Part shown: in pieces, positions 54,100 to 64,000 of the stretch
Layout of the letters: each line of letters begins with the position of its first letter
Numbering within the stretch: the first letter of the stretch is position 1
Source: Angiostrongylus vasorum
Taxonomy: Eukaryota > Nematoda > Chromadorea > Rhabditida > Metastrongylidae
Direction of reading: 5' to 3'
Assembly: GCA_018806985.1 (NCBI GenBank)
Contig: JADANN010000004.1
Span: 1 to 64,000 of the forward strand
DNA length: 64,000 bases
Program-made: the position numbers and the translations under genes
Notes under the pieces: generated by a model
The model's database searches: none
Told to the model about the DNA's origin: nothing
The model's input: the letters and a program-made list of their open reading frames with translations, nothing else

Positions 54100-55411
54100 A
54101 TAGTAAGAACATCTACACCAACCTTACCTCAGCTAAACAACGCAGTTCGGAAGAACACATGTATAGATATATCCAACATTCCGAATAATTTTCGGCAATT
54201 CAACTTCGATTATCGCCTGCAGGTCATCGTCAACAGCTGCTGCTAGGCGGCCATAAATCTCCTCCAATTTTCTACACCCCCTCAATGGGGGAGCAAAAAT
54301 CTTTTAGTTGTGTCCATAGTTTGGGTGTAAAGCTAACCAGAAATAGTTACGCCTTAATTTTGTTTCCACGTCTTTCCAAAGTTTATTAAAGTACCACACA
54401 AATAACACTACCTAGTTTTCTAAGTACATGCCCCCTAGAAACTATTACAGACACAGACTACTCATCCAAAATTGATAAGTTGCACGTGTGTCCAAAAAGT
54501 ATGGCTACAGATAGGCTCCAACATCCACTCATTCTAGTCCTTGACAAAATCGTATGAAAAACAGCAAATGCCAGTGAACACCCAGTGTTCCAAACTACTC
54601 ACAAATTCTATAAAATTCCAGCCACATATAGGTTGACGATTGCTCAACAAGAATATGGAGCATTTCATCCACAATTCACCATATGCTTGCAGCTTATACG
54701 CTTTTCTATTGATGAAAACTGAAGAATTCGACGGAAACTACTTGACCAAAAGCGAGTCAAAGAAATCTGCCCGGAACTTTTCACTGGAAACTCTCCCAAG
54801 AGTATACTCCGTTGCTTGGACTAGGACACTCGTAAACAACTTCTACCCGGTCACATCCTTGCAAAACTAACTTTTAGAAAATAAAACGAAGAAAAAAAAT
54901 AGTGGAATTAATGAGAAAAGAACTAACGTGGGGAAAACCTTAACTACTGAGTAGTGACTTTCAGCAACACGATGAGAAACAGAAAAGATTGGCACAACCA
55001 GCATCATACGACATCGAAATGTCCTTCAGTTATGTAGATTTGACTGGTTTGAGAATTACTTTTATCAAAGCAGTACTACAACATGATAATGAAGCAATAA
55101 GCAAGCATCACAACCATGGTGGGGTAAAAATTAGTATATTACACTAGATATTTGCAGGTAACAATAAATTTACTCATATTATACGTACCACTGGAGATTT
55201 GAAATAACCGAGCGATTCTGTCAAGGCACTGCGTCTACTGCGCTATTAAGTAATTTGTATACTCTTTCAAACATATGAAAAAAGAATAACAGCTGTTTCC
55301 TAGGAATATAACACAAAACCAACAACAAGTTATTTACTTTCAATCCTCGAAGTATCAACAAAATCGTAGTGGTGACGACAAAAAATATTGGAGACGAGCT
55401 AGCATGATAAC
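54100..55411. other. Downstream flank of amph-1, no feature seen
   Basis: AT-rich DNA without a recognised gene or element; it should hold the amph-1 3' UTR. Confidence 0.35.
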
Positions 55412-55485
55412 TCTACGCGCACTTTTCAATCCTCTTCGTAAAATTCTCTCTAAGCGCATTTTTCAATCCTCTTCGTGAAATTCTC
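55412..55485 (-). repeat. 37-bp tandem duplication across the amph-1 stop codon
   Basis: The units at 55449-55485 and 55412-55448 differ at a few bases. The upper unit encodes the last residues (FTKRIEKCA) and the TAG stop; the lower one lies in the 3' UTR and, because 37 is not a multiple of three, would be out of frame on readthrough. Confidence 0.85.
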
Positions 55486-55773
55486 TGGAAAAACACCACG
55501 AGTACCGTCTGACTTCTCACCTAATTGCCAGCCCTCATCGACCTGGTCTTCTGGCTTCGTTTCCAGCACCTGAGTGTTTATCGTTTGTAAATCATAGAAA
55601 AAATATACACAATGGAAACACTTGTATATGCGTTTTTATACCCAAATGAATTAATTAAATGGATGAGAAGTGAATGAAAGATTAATTACCTTCAGTTCCT
55701 CTCCCGGACCAAACGTTAACTCATCCGTATCCAATGCCTTGTATTCATGTGTGCTTTTAACAAGATACAGTAC
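55450..55773 (-). CDS. amph-1: amph-1 exons 11-12: SH3 domain
   Basis: Exon 11 (TTTCAG acceptor, GTAATT donor) reads VKSTHEYKALDTDELTFGPG: the ALYDY-like and acidic RT-loop part. Exon 12 (CTCAG acceptor) reads DEGWQLGE and GVFPENFTKRI: the Trp and PxNF-type ligand-binding residues. It ends KCA with a TAG stop. SH3 domains of this class bind proline-rich partners such as dynamin and synaptojanin. Confidence 0.96.
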
Positions 55774-56889
55774 CTGAAAGGAAAGAAGGTTGGCAAATCA
55801 AGCTACATGGTTCGAAATCTGGAAGCCTTCAAAGCTAACTGTGAATACAGAATTAAGTCAACATAGTACTGTGAAGCGGGAGATATGCTATTTACCTTTT
55901 CAAGCGTGCAATCCAACTCACCGAATAGCAATAATTATCATAGTGTTGCTTTGTGAACCTAGTAGAGTTGTGGTACGTGGTACGATGGATCGAATCCACC
56001 AAAAAGAATTTAAAAATTTTAAAAATTTCCCCTTAGGATATTAAAAACTGGAATCCCGTTCCATTGCTAGTTTGCCAACGAAAAACCCCTCGCAAATATG
56101 CTCTATAGAATTAAGTTAAAGTGTGTGTTTGACTCCATACTGTTACGGAATCACACTGTCTGGCTGACAACAGGTTCGCTCTCATCCAGATATTCACATA
56201 ACCGATCTATTGTCGTTACCACGGTGATATTTATAGCCCCTAAGTCCAGTCATTCAGAGTACAGCTCCACAGAGGACTTGGGTAGCTAGAAGTGTACCTA
56301 TTGATTGAAGTACTGTATCCTTCAATTGATTTTAACTCAAAGGGAAATCCTTTCGTAAGTATTTCCTTAAAAAAAAGAGCCACATCCGATCAATACTGTA
56401 AAAACAGGTGGGGTGCGCCGATCTATTTCGCCTTGACCTAGTTGCTAAGCACTCTAAATTTCAGTTCTCTGAACTTACAAATTCGCGAGTTTGGTTCAAA
56501 ACAACATTGTGAGAAGTATCGAAGTGACAGTGATGGATAGCTAGACCAACTTTTTGGCACGAAAACTCTATATAACTTTGGTGAACCTGGTAACATTCGT
56601 AACGCATGTTATGTTATTACACCAAGACAGACCCCAAAACGTGGAGATAACTTGTCTATTGCATGTGGATCCGTTGCTGAAAATGCCGTGTAACTTAATC
56701 CAAGAAGTTTCTTCAGAACAAATGACCATTAGATGTAATGGCCGATTTTAAAAGAAAACTATGGACAGTAATATGTGCACTACGACATAAGTAAAACGTT
56801 CCCTATATTTAGTGGTTACAAATACGATGTCAAGTAGTCAAAAGACAAGTTTTTTCGGCTCCATTACCAAATACATATGTATATATATG

Positions 56890-56929
<40 letters not shown>

Positions 56930-57250
56930 TATGCATCTGCATTATATACATGCGTCATATATACATACATATGATGCAGACCGATGGGGATCGCATAACA
57001 ATGGTTAGAGGTGTCTTGCAGTTCACACCAGACTGCTCGTTCGATCCTGGACCACTCGTTTAACAGGCTTTCCATCCCTCCATGATCGGTGAATTGGCAC
57101 CAGAACTGTTTGCGAAGATAAAAACCAAAAGCAGAGTTGCTACATCTGTAGGCCACTAGAAGTCATTGCATAGGGTCCACCACCAAAGTGCTTTATAAAG
57201 CATACTGCATGGTGCATTCCTAAGAGACTAATCAACGTCGACTTTTTATG

Positions 57251-57315
<65 letters not shown>

Positions 57316-60300
57316 GATAGATTTAGATACATATATAAATAGATAGATTGGGTTACTCACTTTCCGCGCTTCCTTCGTTACTCCTTCCAGTGCATGATCG
57401 GTTGGAGGAACTTCCGTAGGAATTGATAGATGCTGTTCTTCATCATCCGTATCTTCATCAAAAGGGTTTGGCGCATCTTGTTGCAATTGCCTACCACTTA
57501 CGAGCGCTTCTCTGGTCATCTTTATTTCCTCACTGTTTCCACGACGGGCGGCAGCCAGTTTCTTCATGACACAAAATTACATTGTATGCAGGCAAGAAGA
57601 AAAGTTAGAAATGAAACAAATGATTAAGTTTTCCTACAGCACACAGTTAATAGTTTGCCAATTCAGAAAAAAAAATAAAAATTTTGGAATGACGAAGCGA
57701 ACATGCAAAACCTTAGGAATCTATACGTTTCAGCGACGTCGACTGTACCCATAAACGCAACGAAAAGTTAAAAAGAAAAAGACTCTTAATAAAACATAAG
57801 CAAGATATTGAAGATAAAACGATTTTCAATAAAGCACTTCCTCAATAAAACTATATTTCTACTAAAACTTGGAATAGACTATCGTCTTTGAAAAAATGAA
57901 TACCCTGGTTTTTCCAAATTCTGACAGTGTAGGAATATGTTGACACATAAATGATGCAATAAATCGCAGAACAATGAAATACTTAAAGATCCATATGGAA
58001 GATGTATAAATGGATAAATCGACAGCAATATGAGTAGAAAGTAATGAATAATATGGAAATATAGCAGGAAAATATGCAAATGTTCTCACCCTTCGGTCTT
58101 TTCATACACTAAATTTCCCATTATTACCTGCATAAAGTAATGGAAAACATGTTGTATTTAACCTTCAAAACCTCCATGAAAACCTACGGGATAGACTTTA
58201 TTCTCAAACGCCTCTTCCACATCCTCCTCGTCAAAGGGATTACTAGCCGCAGTCTGTCCGGGAACTGAGTCAACCAAGGAGGCTGGAGTTGCTGGAGGAG
58301 GTGCAGGTGCTGGAGACGGAGTAGATTTTCGAGATCCCATCTTAATTAAAACTACGATCTTGGCAACTAATAACCGAGAAAACTCTGAATTGCTTTTAGA
58401 GCATTATCGGAGACGAATATAACTGTTAAAGATCTAATATTTCAAGCAACAGAACATACATCTGCTACACTTTCCGTTGGAGTACTGGGACGCTCCGGTC
58501 TTGGTACTCTCAAGAGATCCATTGATTCACCGAGATGATCCAATTGAGTAACGATTTGTCTATTAAGCTAGAATTATTAATATAAGGCACAAATTCAACG
58601 AAACATACTTCAAATTATTAATCACACGACTAATGTATGGAATAAAACGGTTCTGAGTGCTCATCTCTTTATTTACTCCCCACCATTTCTTTACGGCAGG
58701 GTATTATGTGGAACCGGGAAGGGTAATCATGGATTCTAATCTGGAATGGGGCCCAAGTTTTACAAACATCTCAGCATCATTGTGGATGTATCCACAGTGT
58801 CACACATAAAATAGGAAATGTAATCCGTGGTTGTAACTATGCGCCAAACATACGACGGAATAAATGGTGATTATGCGGTACTCCATTCGTCATCTAATTA
58901 TACAAAAACAGAAAAAGAATACTCTTCACTCAAATACAAGTATAAAACTTTCTTTTCAACTTTTAACGCCTCCTATTTGAAAAATTTCATATGATATTGC
59001 AAAATTTTGAACTGCAACTAAAGTATATTCTATTTAATTGAAAGAGTAAAGTGCTCAAGATTCCTTCTAAAACTTGTAAAAGTCGTTAGAAAAAAAGTAG
59101 ATAAAAAATTACCATTGTAGACAAAAACTAGTAAACAATAAGGAACTCCATGGCTATGCTAGGTGGAAAAGTGCGCCAAATCCATCTCTCTTACAACAAC
59201 TCCTGCAAAAAAAAGTGAAAAAAGCCGTGCTCACTTTACTGCATTCCGTTTGATACAAACTTTGGGAGTTGAATAGTGCTTGTAAAGTGTCCACGTAGAA
59301 AGTTATACGACTATCGTAGGTTGCAGGAAGGACCTTTAAAAAAAAGAAAGTGCCGTCTAAAAGAGATATGATATATGTAGAGGGAGACCTATATCCCCAA
59401 ATATAATTCGTACTTCAAGAAGTTCGTTGTTAATCTCCTTGTACATTGCTTCTGCTTGCTTAAGCTCAGTGAAAGCCTTCGCCACCTTGGGATCTGCTTC
59501 GCCCTAGAAAACAAGAAACAGGATGAAAATCATCAATCACACCTATATTCAATTTTCCAATCACAGTGCTTTCATCGGACAGAACAAACTTTCTTGCTCG
59601 ATGCCTTAACGGAGTTGTAGGAGTTCTTGGCATGATCATAGTCTACAAGCTTCCTGCCTCTTTTGTCGACCTACAAAGAAGAAAATGAGTTTGCAGTCTT
59701 AGTGAGTTCTACAACACTTTTAAATTTTCCGTTTTACGGATGAGTCGGTGTAATGCTTTTCTACATCTATTTGCATTTGTTACTTTATCATACTTCACAC
59801 GCCAATGATGAGCCTAATATGATGGGGAACGAACGCGCTATTGTCCTTTCCGGGGTGTAACGCGTTCACCACCACACTGTGCGGGTCCTTTGTTTCGCCT
59901 GCCTCTCAGCTAGTTCTATCGATCTCTGCCTTCAGCAATCACCACCGCAGACACATGCGGTCCAGAGTTTTGCAAATATCTCAGTATCATTGAAGATATA
60001 TTTCGCAATATACCCTGCCATTAAAAAGAGTAGGCAGTAAATAAAACGGTTAAGATTGTGATTATAACTAAAGCCTCAGCTTAACTGGGTTCATTGCCGA
60101 TTTGGGCTCCCCAGATCAATTCCGCTGACGGGTGATTGCTGATGGCAGAGATCGAAAAAACTAGCTGAGAGATAGGCGAAACGAAGGACCCGCATGATGT
60201 GGTTGTTAACACGTTCCTCCCCGTAAAGGACAATAGCGCTCTTGTTCCCCACCACAGACACCTGCGGTCCAGAGTTTTGCAAATATCTCTGCATCATTGA

Positions 60301-62793
60301 AGTTATATTTCGCAATGTACCCTACCATTAAAAACAGTAGGAAGTAAATAAAACGGTCAAGATAGTCATCGTATTAGTTCGTTATTTCACACTCAGCTAG
60401 GAATTCTCTACAATCCACAAGAAAAATTTTGGATCTGACAACAATCCAGATTTGCTGTTGCACATGCTTAAAAATACTTCGAGTTCATCAGAAAGCTGAG
60501 TCTAGAACCAAACAGAACATCGTGGACCGTTTGCCACCTGTGTAATTTCAACAATAAAAGAACCGTCCTCTCATAGGACGCCAAATGAAAGCAAGACACG
60601 ACAATAATATGTTGAAACCTATACGAATACCAAATTCAAAATACCTTCTTCTTCAAATCATTAAATTGAGATACATAGGTTGAGACCGCCTGTGGGAGAT
60701 CTTCACATAATGCCTTCTCCAACTCGTTCGTTTGAATGTCATTATTATCAAGAATAGCCGTCAGGTGCTCTCGATTAGGCCATTCAGCTTCGTACGACTC
60801 TCTGATTGTGTCATGCAGTGCTCTCTCGGCTTGGCATAGAACTTTCAGAGCAGAAGAATACGCCTTAACAACACGCGCGTTGTTTTCACTACACTCTCTT
60901 CGCACCCTATTTCAGCAACAACTTGTTGTAAATATGGATGACTACAAGAGTACCAGAGCCAAAGAACTTCACGAAACCACCCACCTTGATGTCCTTGTAG
61001 AGCCGTTCGCATGCTTTACTCTGCTTGGCGAGATTGGACGCGTGACTGTCGAATATCTCGTCCTGCGTAGCTTTCGCTTTCCCAATGCCTTCGAGCAACT
61101 TAAAAGCATCCTCTTAAATAACCCACCAGAGAATTTTTTAAGAAACACGCCTTCTGCAAGAAATCTTTTGGAAGCCTTTCTATTTAATGTGAGACTTTTA
61201 CTGAGAAAATCTTTAAAAAAAACCCATGCACAAAATACTTATGAACTGGCCACCATGGGTAACTGTACTTATCAAAACCTAATTTTTGTATGACAAACTA
61301 AAAAGTACATTACAAACAATGTTAACCTTTTTATTTACTGCCTATTACAATTTTTCACGGCAGGGTATTGCGTGTGACTCAACCACAATGATCCTGAGAT
61401 ATTTGCAAAACTGCGGACCGTAGGTGTTTGGGGTAAGGAACGAACGCGCTGTTCCCCTTCCGGGGGCTAACGCGTTCACCACCACACCATGAGGGTCCTT
61501 TGTTTCGCCTGTCTCTCAGTTAGTTCTATCGATCAGGCCATCAGGAACCACCCGTTAACGGGATTAATCTGGGGAGCCCAAATCGGCATATCGATCTTAA
61601 CTATGATACCAACTATGATTTCAAAATCTTCGATAGTATCTCAGCATCATTGTGGTTGACATCATAAACAGTTTCTGATCCAACTATGTATGTACTAGTG
61701 AAACTACATTCTTCACATAACAATGACTATTTGGGCGCGTGTGGCGCATTGGTCGGAGGCGCCCTGCAATGCACATGGGATCGATTTCCGCGGCCCTAGC
61801 CCACCAAGCCTTCCATCGATCCGGGTTGGCAAATTTGTACCAGACTTGTTTGGGAGGATAGCAGCACTGGCTCGATATATCGGCAAGCAACCGCGAGTCA
61901 TTGTAAAGGCCAGATATGCATTCAATCACCTCCAAACGATGCTTAATGAAGTCGAATGCATGACGCATCCCTAAGGAATAGATCAACGCCGAGAGCTTTA
62001 TCCTTTATTTTTTATCCTTTCAGAATGACTATAAGTAAAAGCAAACAAGTGTAGATCGTTTGCGAAGAGAACTTATATAGAGTAAGAAACAACAACACCG
62101 CGATATGGCACAATCTTACTTTATAGTCTTACTGCTGAGTTAGAAAATTGCAGCAGAGGTATCATTAAGAAAGAGCCTACTCCCAAAAGTTTCTCGAACA
62201 CTATTCCAAGTGGAGATGAATGTCTTCGTATAATCGCTCTAAGCCGTTCCCGAGTTAGCAATTTTTCGAAATTGGATACAAGATAAGGATAGCGCTGGTT
62301 CTCAATTGAAACAAGAAACAAACAGACGACACTTCGAGGAACAATGACCTTAGAATTATTGCCAGCACGTGCACCAGACACACTCAGAATGCTTCCCAAT
62401 AACTTTCTGCTAGCACGACATTCTTTCGCTAGGATTCCAGCAAATGGATGGAATGTGATAAGTATCTCACCTCCAATAAAAAGCAAAAAACTGGCCACTA
62501 TTGAAGAAACCCTTCAAAACGAATTCGCTTTTCACGTTCACGGAGATGAGCTCAAAATTCTGGTAAGAAATTCCATTGGCCCACTCAAAAACGCCGAACG
62601 AATTCCTAATGTCTCACATATTAAGTGCCATAGAAAAAACTGATCAGTGGTAGGTATGGCCTTGAGTCCACACTTAAATCACACCATTCACAGTAAAAAA
62701 CACTACACAGTAGCACATTCCATTCAGGAACCCACCTTCTCTTTTTGTTCTTGAGGTCGCTTTTTTGATATGTTTGTTGAGAAGATCAGCCAT
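55450..62793 (-). CDS. amph-1: Amphiphysin/BIN1 orthologue (N-BAR, NPF linker, SH3)
   Basis: A membrane-curving adaptor; in C. elegans AMPH-1 works with the EHD ATPase RME-1 on recycling endosomes. Exons on minus: 62793-62736, 61098-60985, 60863-60645, 59670-59590, 59503-59414, 59333-59235 (BAR); 58567-58460, 58340-58188, 57561-57361 (linker); 55773-55690, 55569-55450 (SH3). All joins are phase 0 except exon 1, where one extra A in a run of five shifts the frame (expected ...RTKEK-LLEGIG). The total is about 440 residues, close to the nematode family. A possible extra exon (58127-58090) would shift the frame. An AG at 62832-62831 (CGTTTAG) could accept a spliced leader. Confidence 0.96.
56876..56932. 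repeat. AT-rich microsatellite (TATATG/AT)
   Basis: An interrupted alternating AT run in the amph-1 intron between exons 10 and 11. Confidence 0.9.
56985..57250 (+). repeat. SINE1 copy, old
   Basis: A strongly diverged SINE1 (gcataacaatggttagaggtg head; tttccatccctccatgatcgg body; ctaatcaacgtcgac end) in an amph-1 intron between two AT microsatellites. Confidence 0.6.
57254..57310. repeat. (AT)n microsatellite
   Basis: A pure AT run starting at the 3' end of the SINE1 copy, about 50 bp from amph-1 exon 10. Confidence 0.95.
57361..58567 (-). CDS. amph-1: amph-1 exons 7-10: linker with two NPFDE motifs
   Basis: Exon 7 (58567-58460) ends the BAR region and reads VPRPERPSTPTE. Exon 8 (58340-58188) is Pro/Ala-rich (STPSPAPAPPPATPA) and carries NPFDEEDVEEAF. 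Exon 10 (57561-57361) carries a second NPFDEDTDDEEQ. NPF followed by acidic residues is the ligand for EH domains such as that of RME-1/EHD. The acceptor of exon 10 (CATGAAG) is weak. Confidence 0.9.
58090..58127 (-). other. Candidate 38-nt cassette exon in amph-1
   Basis: Good borders (TTTATGCAG and GTGAGA) frame VIMGNLVYEKTEG. The length is not a multiple of three. Inclusion would read into a stop within the first 15 codons of exon 10, so it could act as a poison exon, or be chance. Confidence 0.3.
58670..58790 (-). repeat. SINE2-like remnant in an amph-1 intron
   Basis: It shows the tail blocks ttatttactccccaccattt/cggcagggtatt and acatctcagcatcattgtgg. Confidence 0.5.
59235..62793 (-). 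CDS. amph-1: amph-1 exons 1-6: N-BAR domain
   Basis: Exon 1 starts MADLLNKHIKKATSRTK, the amphipathic N-terminal helix (helix 0) that inserts in membranes. Exon 2 reads LLEGIGKAKATQDEIFDSHA; exon 3 has ESYEAEWPNREHL; exon 4 has KRGRKLVDYDHAKNSY, the most conserved amphiphysin BAR block; exon 5 reads EADPKVAKAFTELKQAEAM; exon 6 has YDSRITFYVDTLQALF. The order and spacing match amphiphysin/BIN1. Confidence 0.96.
59815..60050. repeat. Rearranged SINE2: head and tail in opposite orientation
   Basis: 59815-59940 carries the SINE2 head on minus and 59941-60050 carries the SINE2 tail on plus (ttttgcaaatatctcagtatc), consistent with an inversion or two partial insertions. It lies in the amph-1 intron between exons 3 and 4. 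Confidence 0.65.
60068..60355 (+). repeat. SINE2 copy, full length
   Basis: The fullest SINE2 here: 5' part with gccgatttgggctccccag, tRNA-like head (acccgcatgatgtggttgt), and tail (ttttgcaaatatctctgcat) ending near gtaggaagtaaataaaa. Confidence 0.75.
61320..61590 (-). repeat. SINE2 copy
   Basis: Complete on minus, from the 5' part near 61590 to the tail near 61325. It lies in amph-1 intron 1. Confidence 0.75.
61733..62010 (+). repeat. SINE1 copy, full length
   Basis: From gggcgcgtgtggcgcattgg to gagagctttatccttt, in amph-1 intron 1, about 140 bp from a SINE2 copy. Confidence 0.87.
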
Positions 62794-62829
62794 CGTGCCA
62801 ATCCTGAGCCAGAGCGACTGGCCACAAGT

Positions 62830-63960
62830 TCTAAACGAACAAAGACAAAAGAATGGAACGGGAACAGGTCACGGGAAGAAGCAAGGAATGCTGTAGAAAG
62901 GTCGAAGTCGACAGAATGAAGTAGCAAATCAAATGCGTGCTTCTTTGTAATTATATAAATAAGTTGAAATGAAAAGCCTTGAAAAAGAAAAAGAATTGGA
63001 ATGGCAGCAAAAAAGCTATAGAAAAGTCATACCGTAACGGTAATAGTACTAGTAAGAAGTTATGAGGAAAGCTCAGAGAGCGAAAAAGACGGGAATGAAA
63101 GAACTTTAGGCATATTAACCATCATAGTACGAACACTTAATAGAGTGGTACTTGTTAGTACTAAACTCAAAGACACCATCCACAATGTCCATGGACTGCC
63201 AGTTAGCAGACTTATCGATAGATCATCGAAGAACAGCGGTCGACAATCAGCAGTGCTCGCGAACGGATCGATGGAGCCCGCTGTCCACCTGCCCTGCGTC
63301 TCTGCGCAATCCGCTCCCGTTTCTCCGCTCTTCTCTGGACACTGACATATTTCCGGCGGTGAGATGACTTATCACCTCGGGTGACACAGTTTTGCTGAAC
63401 ACCTTACTCCGTCGATGGGAATGAATAGACTCCTTCTGTGATTTGTATTTCATTTCCGATCCGACCCACAATGAAATGGGTCATGTGTGGCACTTTGGCG
63501 ACGAGATGAATCAAATATGATCCATTTGTGTATGGTCAAGCCTGCAGGAGGCTGCGGTGAGTCATATATGACTCGTTTCAAAGTCACTCGTTTATTTTGG
63601 CGCTAGAGTGTTTTTCCAGCGCTTTTTGTGATCATTCGATAGCTTGTTCAGCATAGCCTTCGTGGCAGGTGTCGGTCGAGAAAAGGTCCATTCTACATTT
63701 AGATTAGAACCTCGAACGCTTCGAACGGTCGAGGATCGGTAGTTTGACTGATAACTGAATATTCTTCCAATTTCAATCACGATAGTGAGTCACGGCTATC
63801 GTTTGAATTGGACAGATATAGGAAATACATGAATAGACTCATCATAAAAAAAATCATAGGCTGCAAAACACTTCCAATTACTGACAGCATTATGTTTGTG
63901 TGACGGATCATAGTAGCACTTGAGAAGATAGCTCATATGCTATAGGGATAAAAGATAGGG
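62830..63960. other. Upstream flank of amph-1
   Basis: Likely promoter region. No element recognised; short frames only. Confidence 0.35.
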
Positions 63961-63965
63961 GGTAA

Positions 63966-64000
63966 AGCTGTCGGCGTTAATCAATCCCCTGAAGGGCATA
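63966..64000 (-). repeat. SINE1 3' end, cut by window edge
   Basis: agctgtcggcgttaatcaatcc is the inverse of the SINE1 3' end; the rest lies beyond the window. Confidence 0.7.

Noticed and set aside
60864..60906. Longer exon 3 of amph-1 starting at an upstream AG near 60907
   Set aside because: It gives the wrong phase with exon 2; the TTAAG acceptor at 60864 gives the exact family length.
62121..62498. 125-codon minus-strand frame in amph-1 intron 1
   Set aside because: No family signature, no good splice borders in phase with amph-1; probably chance.

Overview
The window reads as nuclear DNA of a clade V (strongylid, probably hookworm-like) nematode. Host genes are cut into small exons with compact nematode splice sites. 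The introns and intergenic DNA are packed with RTE-type LINEs, Penelope-like elements (PLEs), mariner debris and several tRNA-derived SINE-like families. The organism call rests on protein similarity recalled from C. elegans and on element style; no search was run.

Three host genes are supported, all on the minus strand and too far apart to form an operon. (1) amph-1, an amphiphysin/BIN1 orthologue (62793 down to 55450): N-BAR exons, a proline-rich linker with two NPFDE motifs, and a C-terminal SH3 domain. (2) A collagen prolyl 4-hydroxylase alpha subunit of the DPY-18/PHY-2 type (41706 down to 18177, about 23.5 kb): signal peptide, helical N-terminal region, peptide-binding domain, and a 2-oxoglutarate/Fe(II) dioxygenase domain. 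(3) An unrecognised gene (9763 or higher down to 4598) with a Cys motif and an Asp-Ser-His motif that could suggest a papain-like fold.

The most notable host finding is in the hydroxylase catalytic domain. Two consecutive exons each exist as tandem pairs. Pair 11a/11b each encode a complete iron-binding HxD. Pair 12a/12b correspond to the segment that is alternatively spliced in human P4HA1/P4HA2. The spacers inside the pairs are only 44 and 36 bp, which should make splicing mutually exclusive. The gene also has a GC-AG intron.

Layout: 0-1.4 kb, inverted arrays of tRNA-Glu(UUC)-like units around a SINE; 4.6-9.8 kb, the unrecognised gene; 10.4-18 kb, RTE LINE copies, one pair head to head and one split by an 886-bp insertion; 18.2-41.7 kb, the hydroxylase gene, whose introns hold a TTAA-bounded composite with mariner inside, a decayed PLE, a near full-length RTE and a 1.3-kb PLE palindrome; 41.7-55.4 kb, repeat-rich intergenic DNA; 55.4-62.8 kb, amph-1; 62.8-64 kb, upstream flank.

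A recurring motif across the window is a hammerhead-ribozyme-like core (CTGANGA, short stem II, GAAAC) at PLE termini, several times as inverted pairs. Two apparent one-base frame problems in otherwise conserved exons (amph-1 exon 1 and hydroxylase exon 11a) lie in short homopolymers and may be sequence errors.
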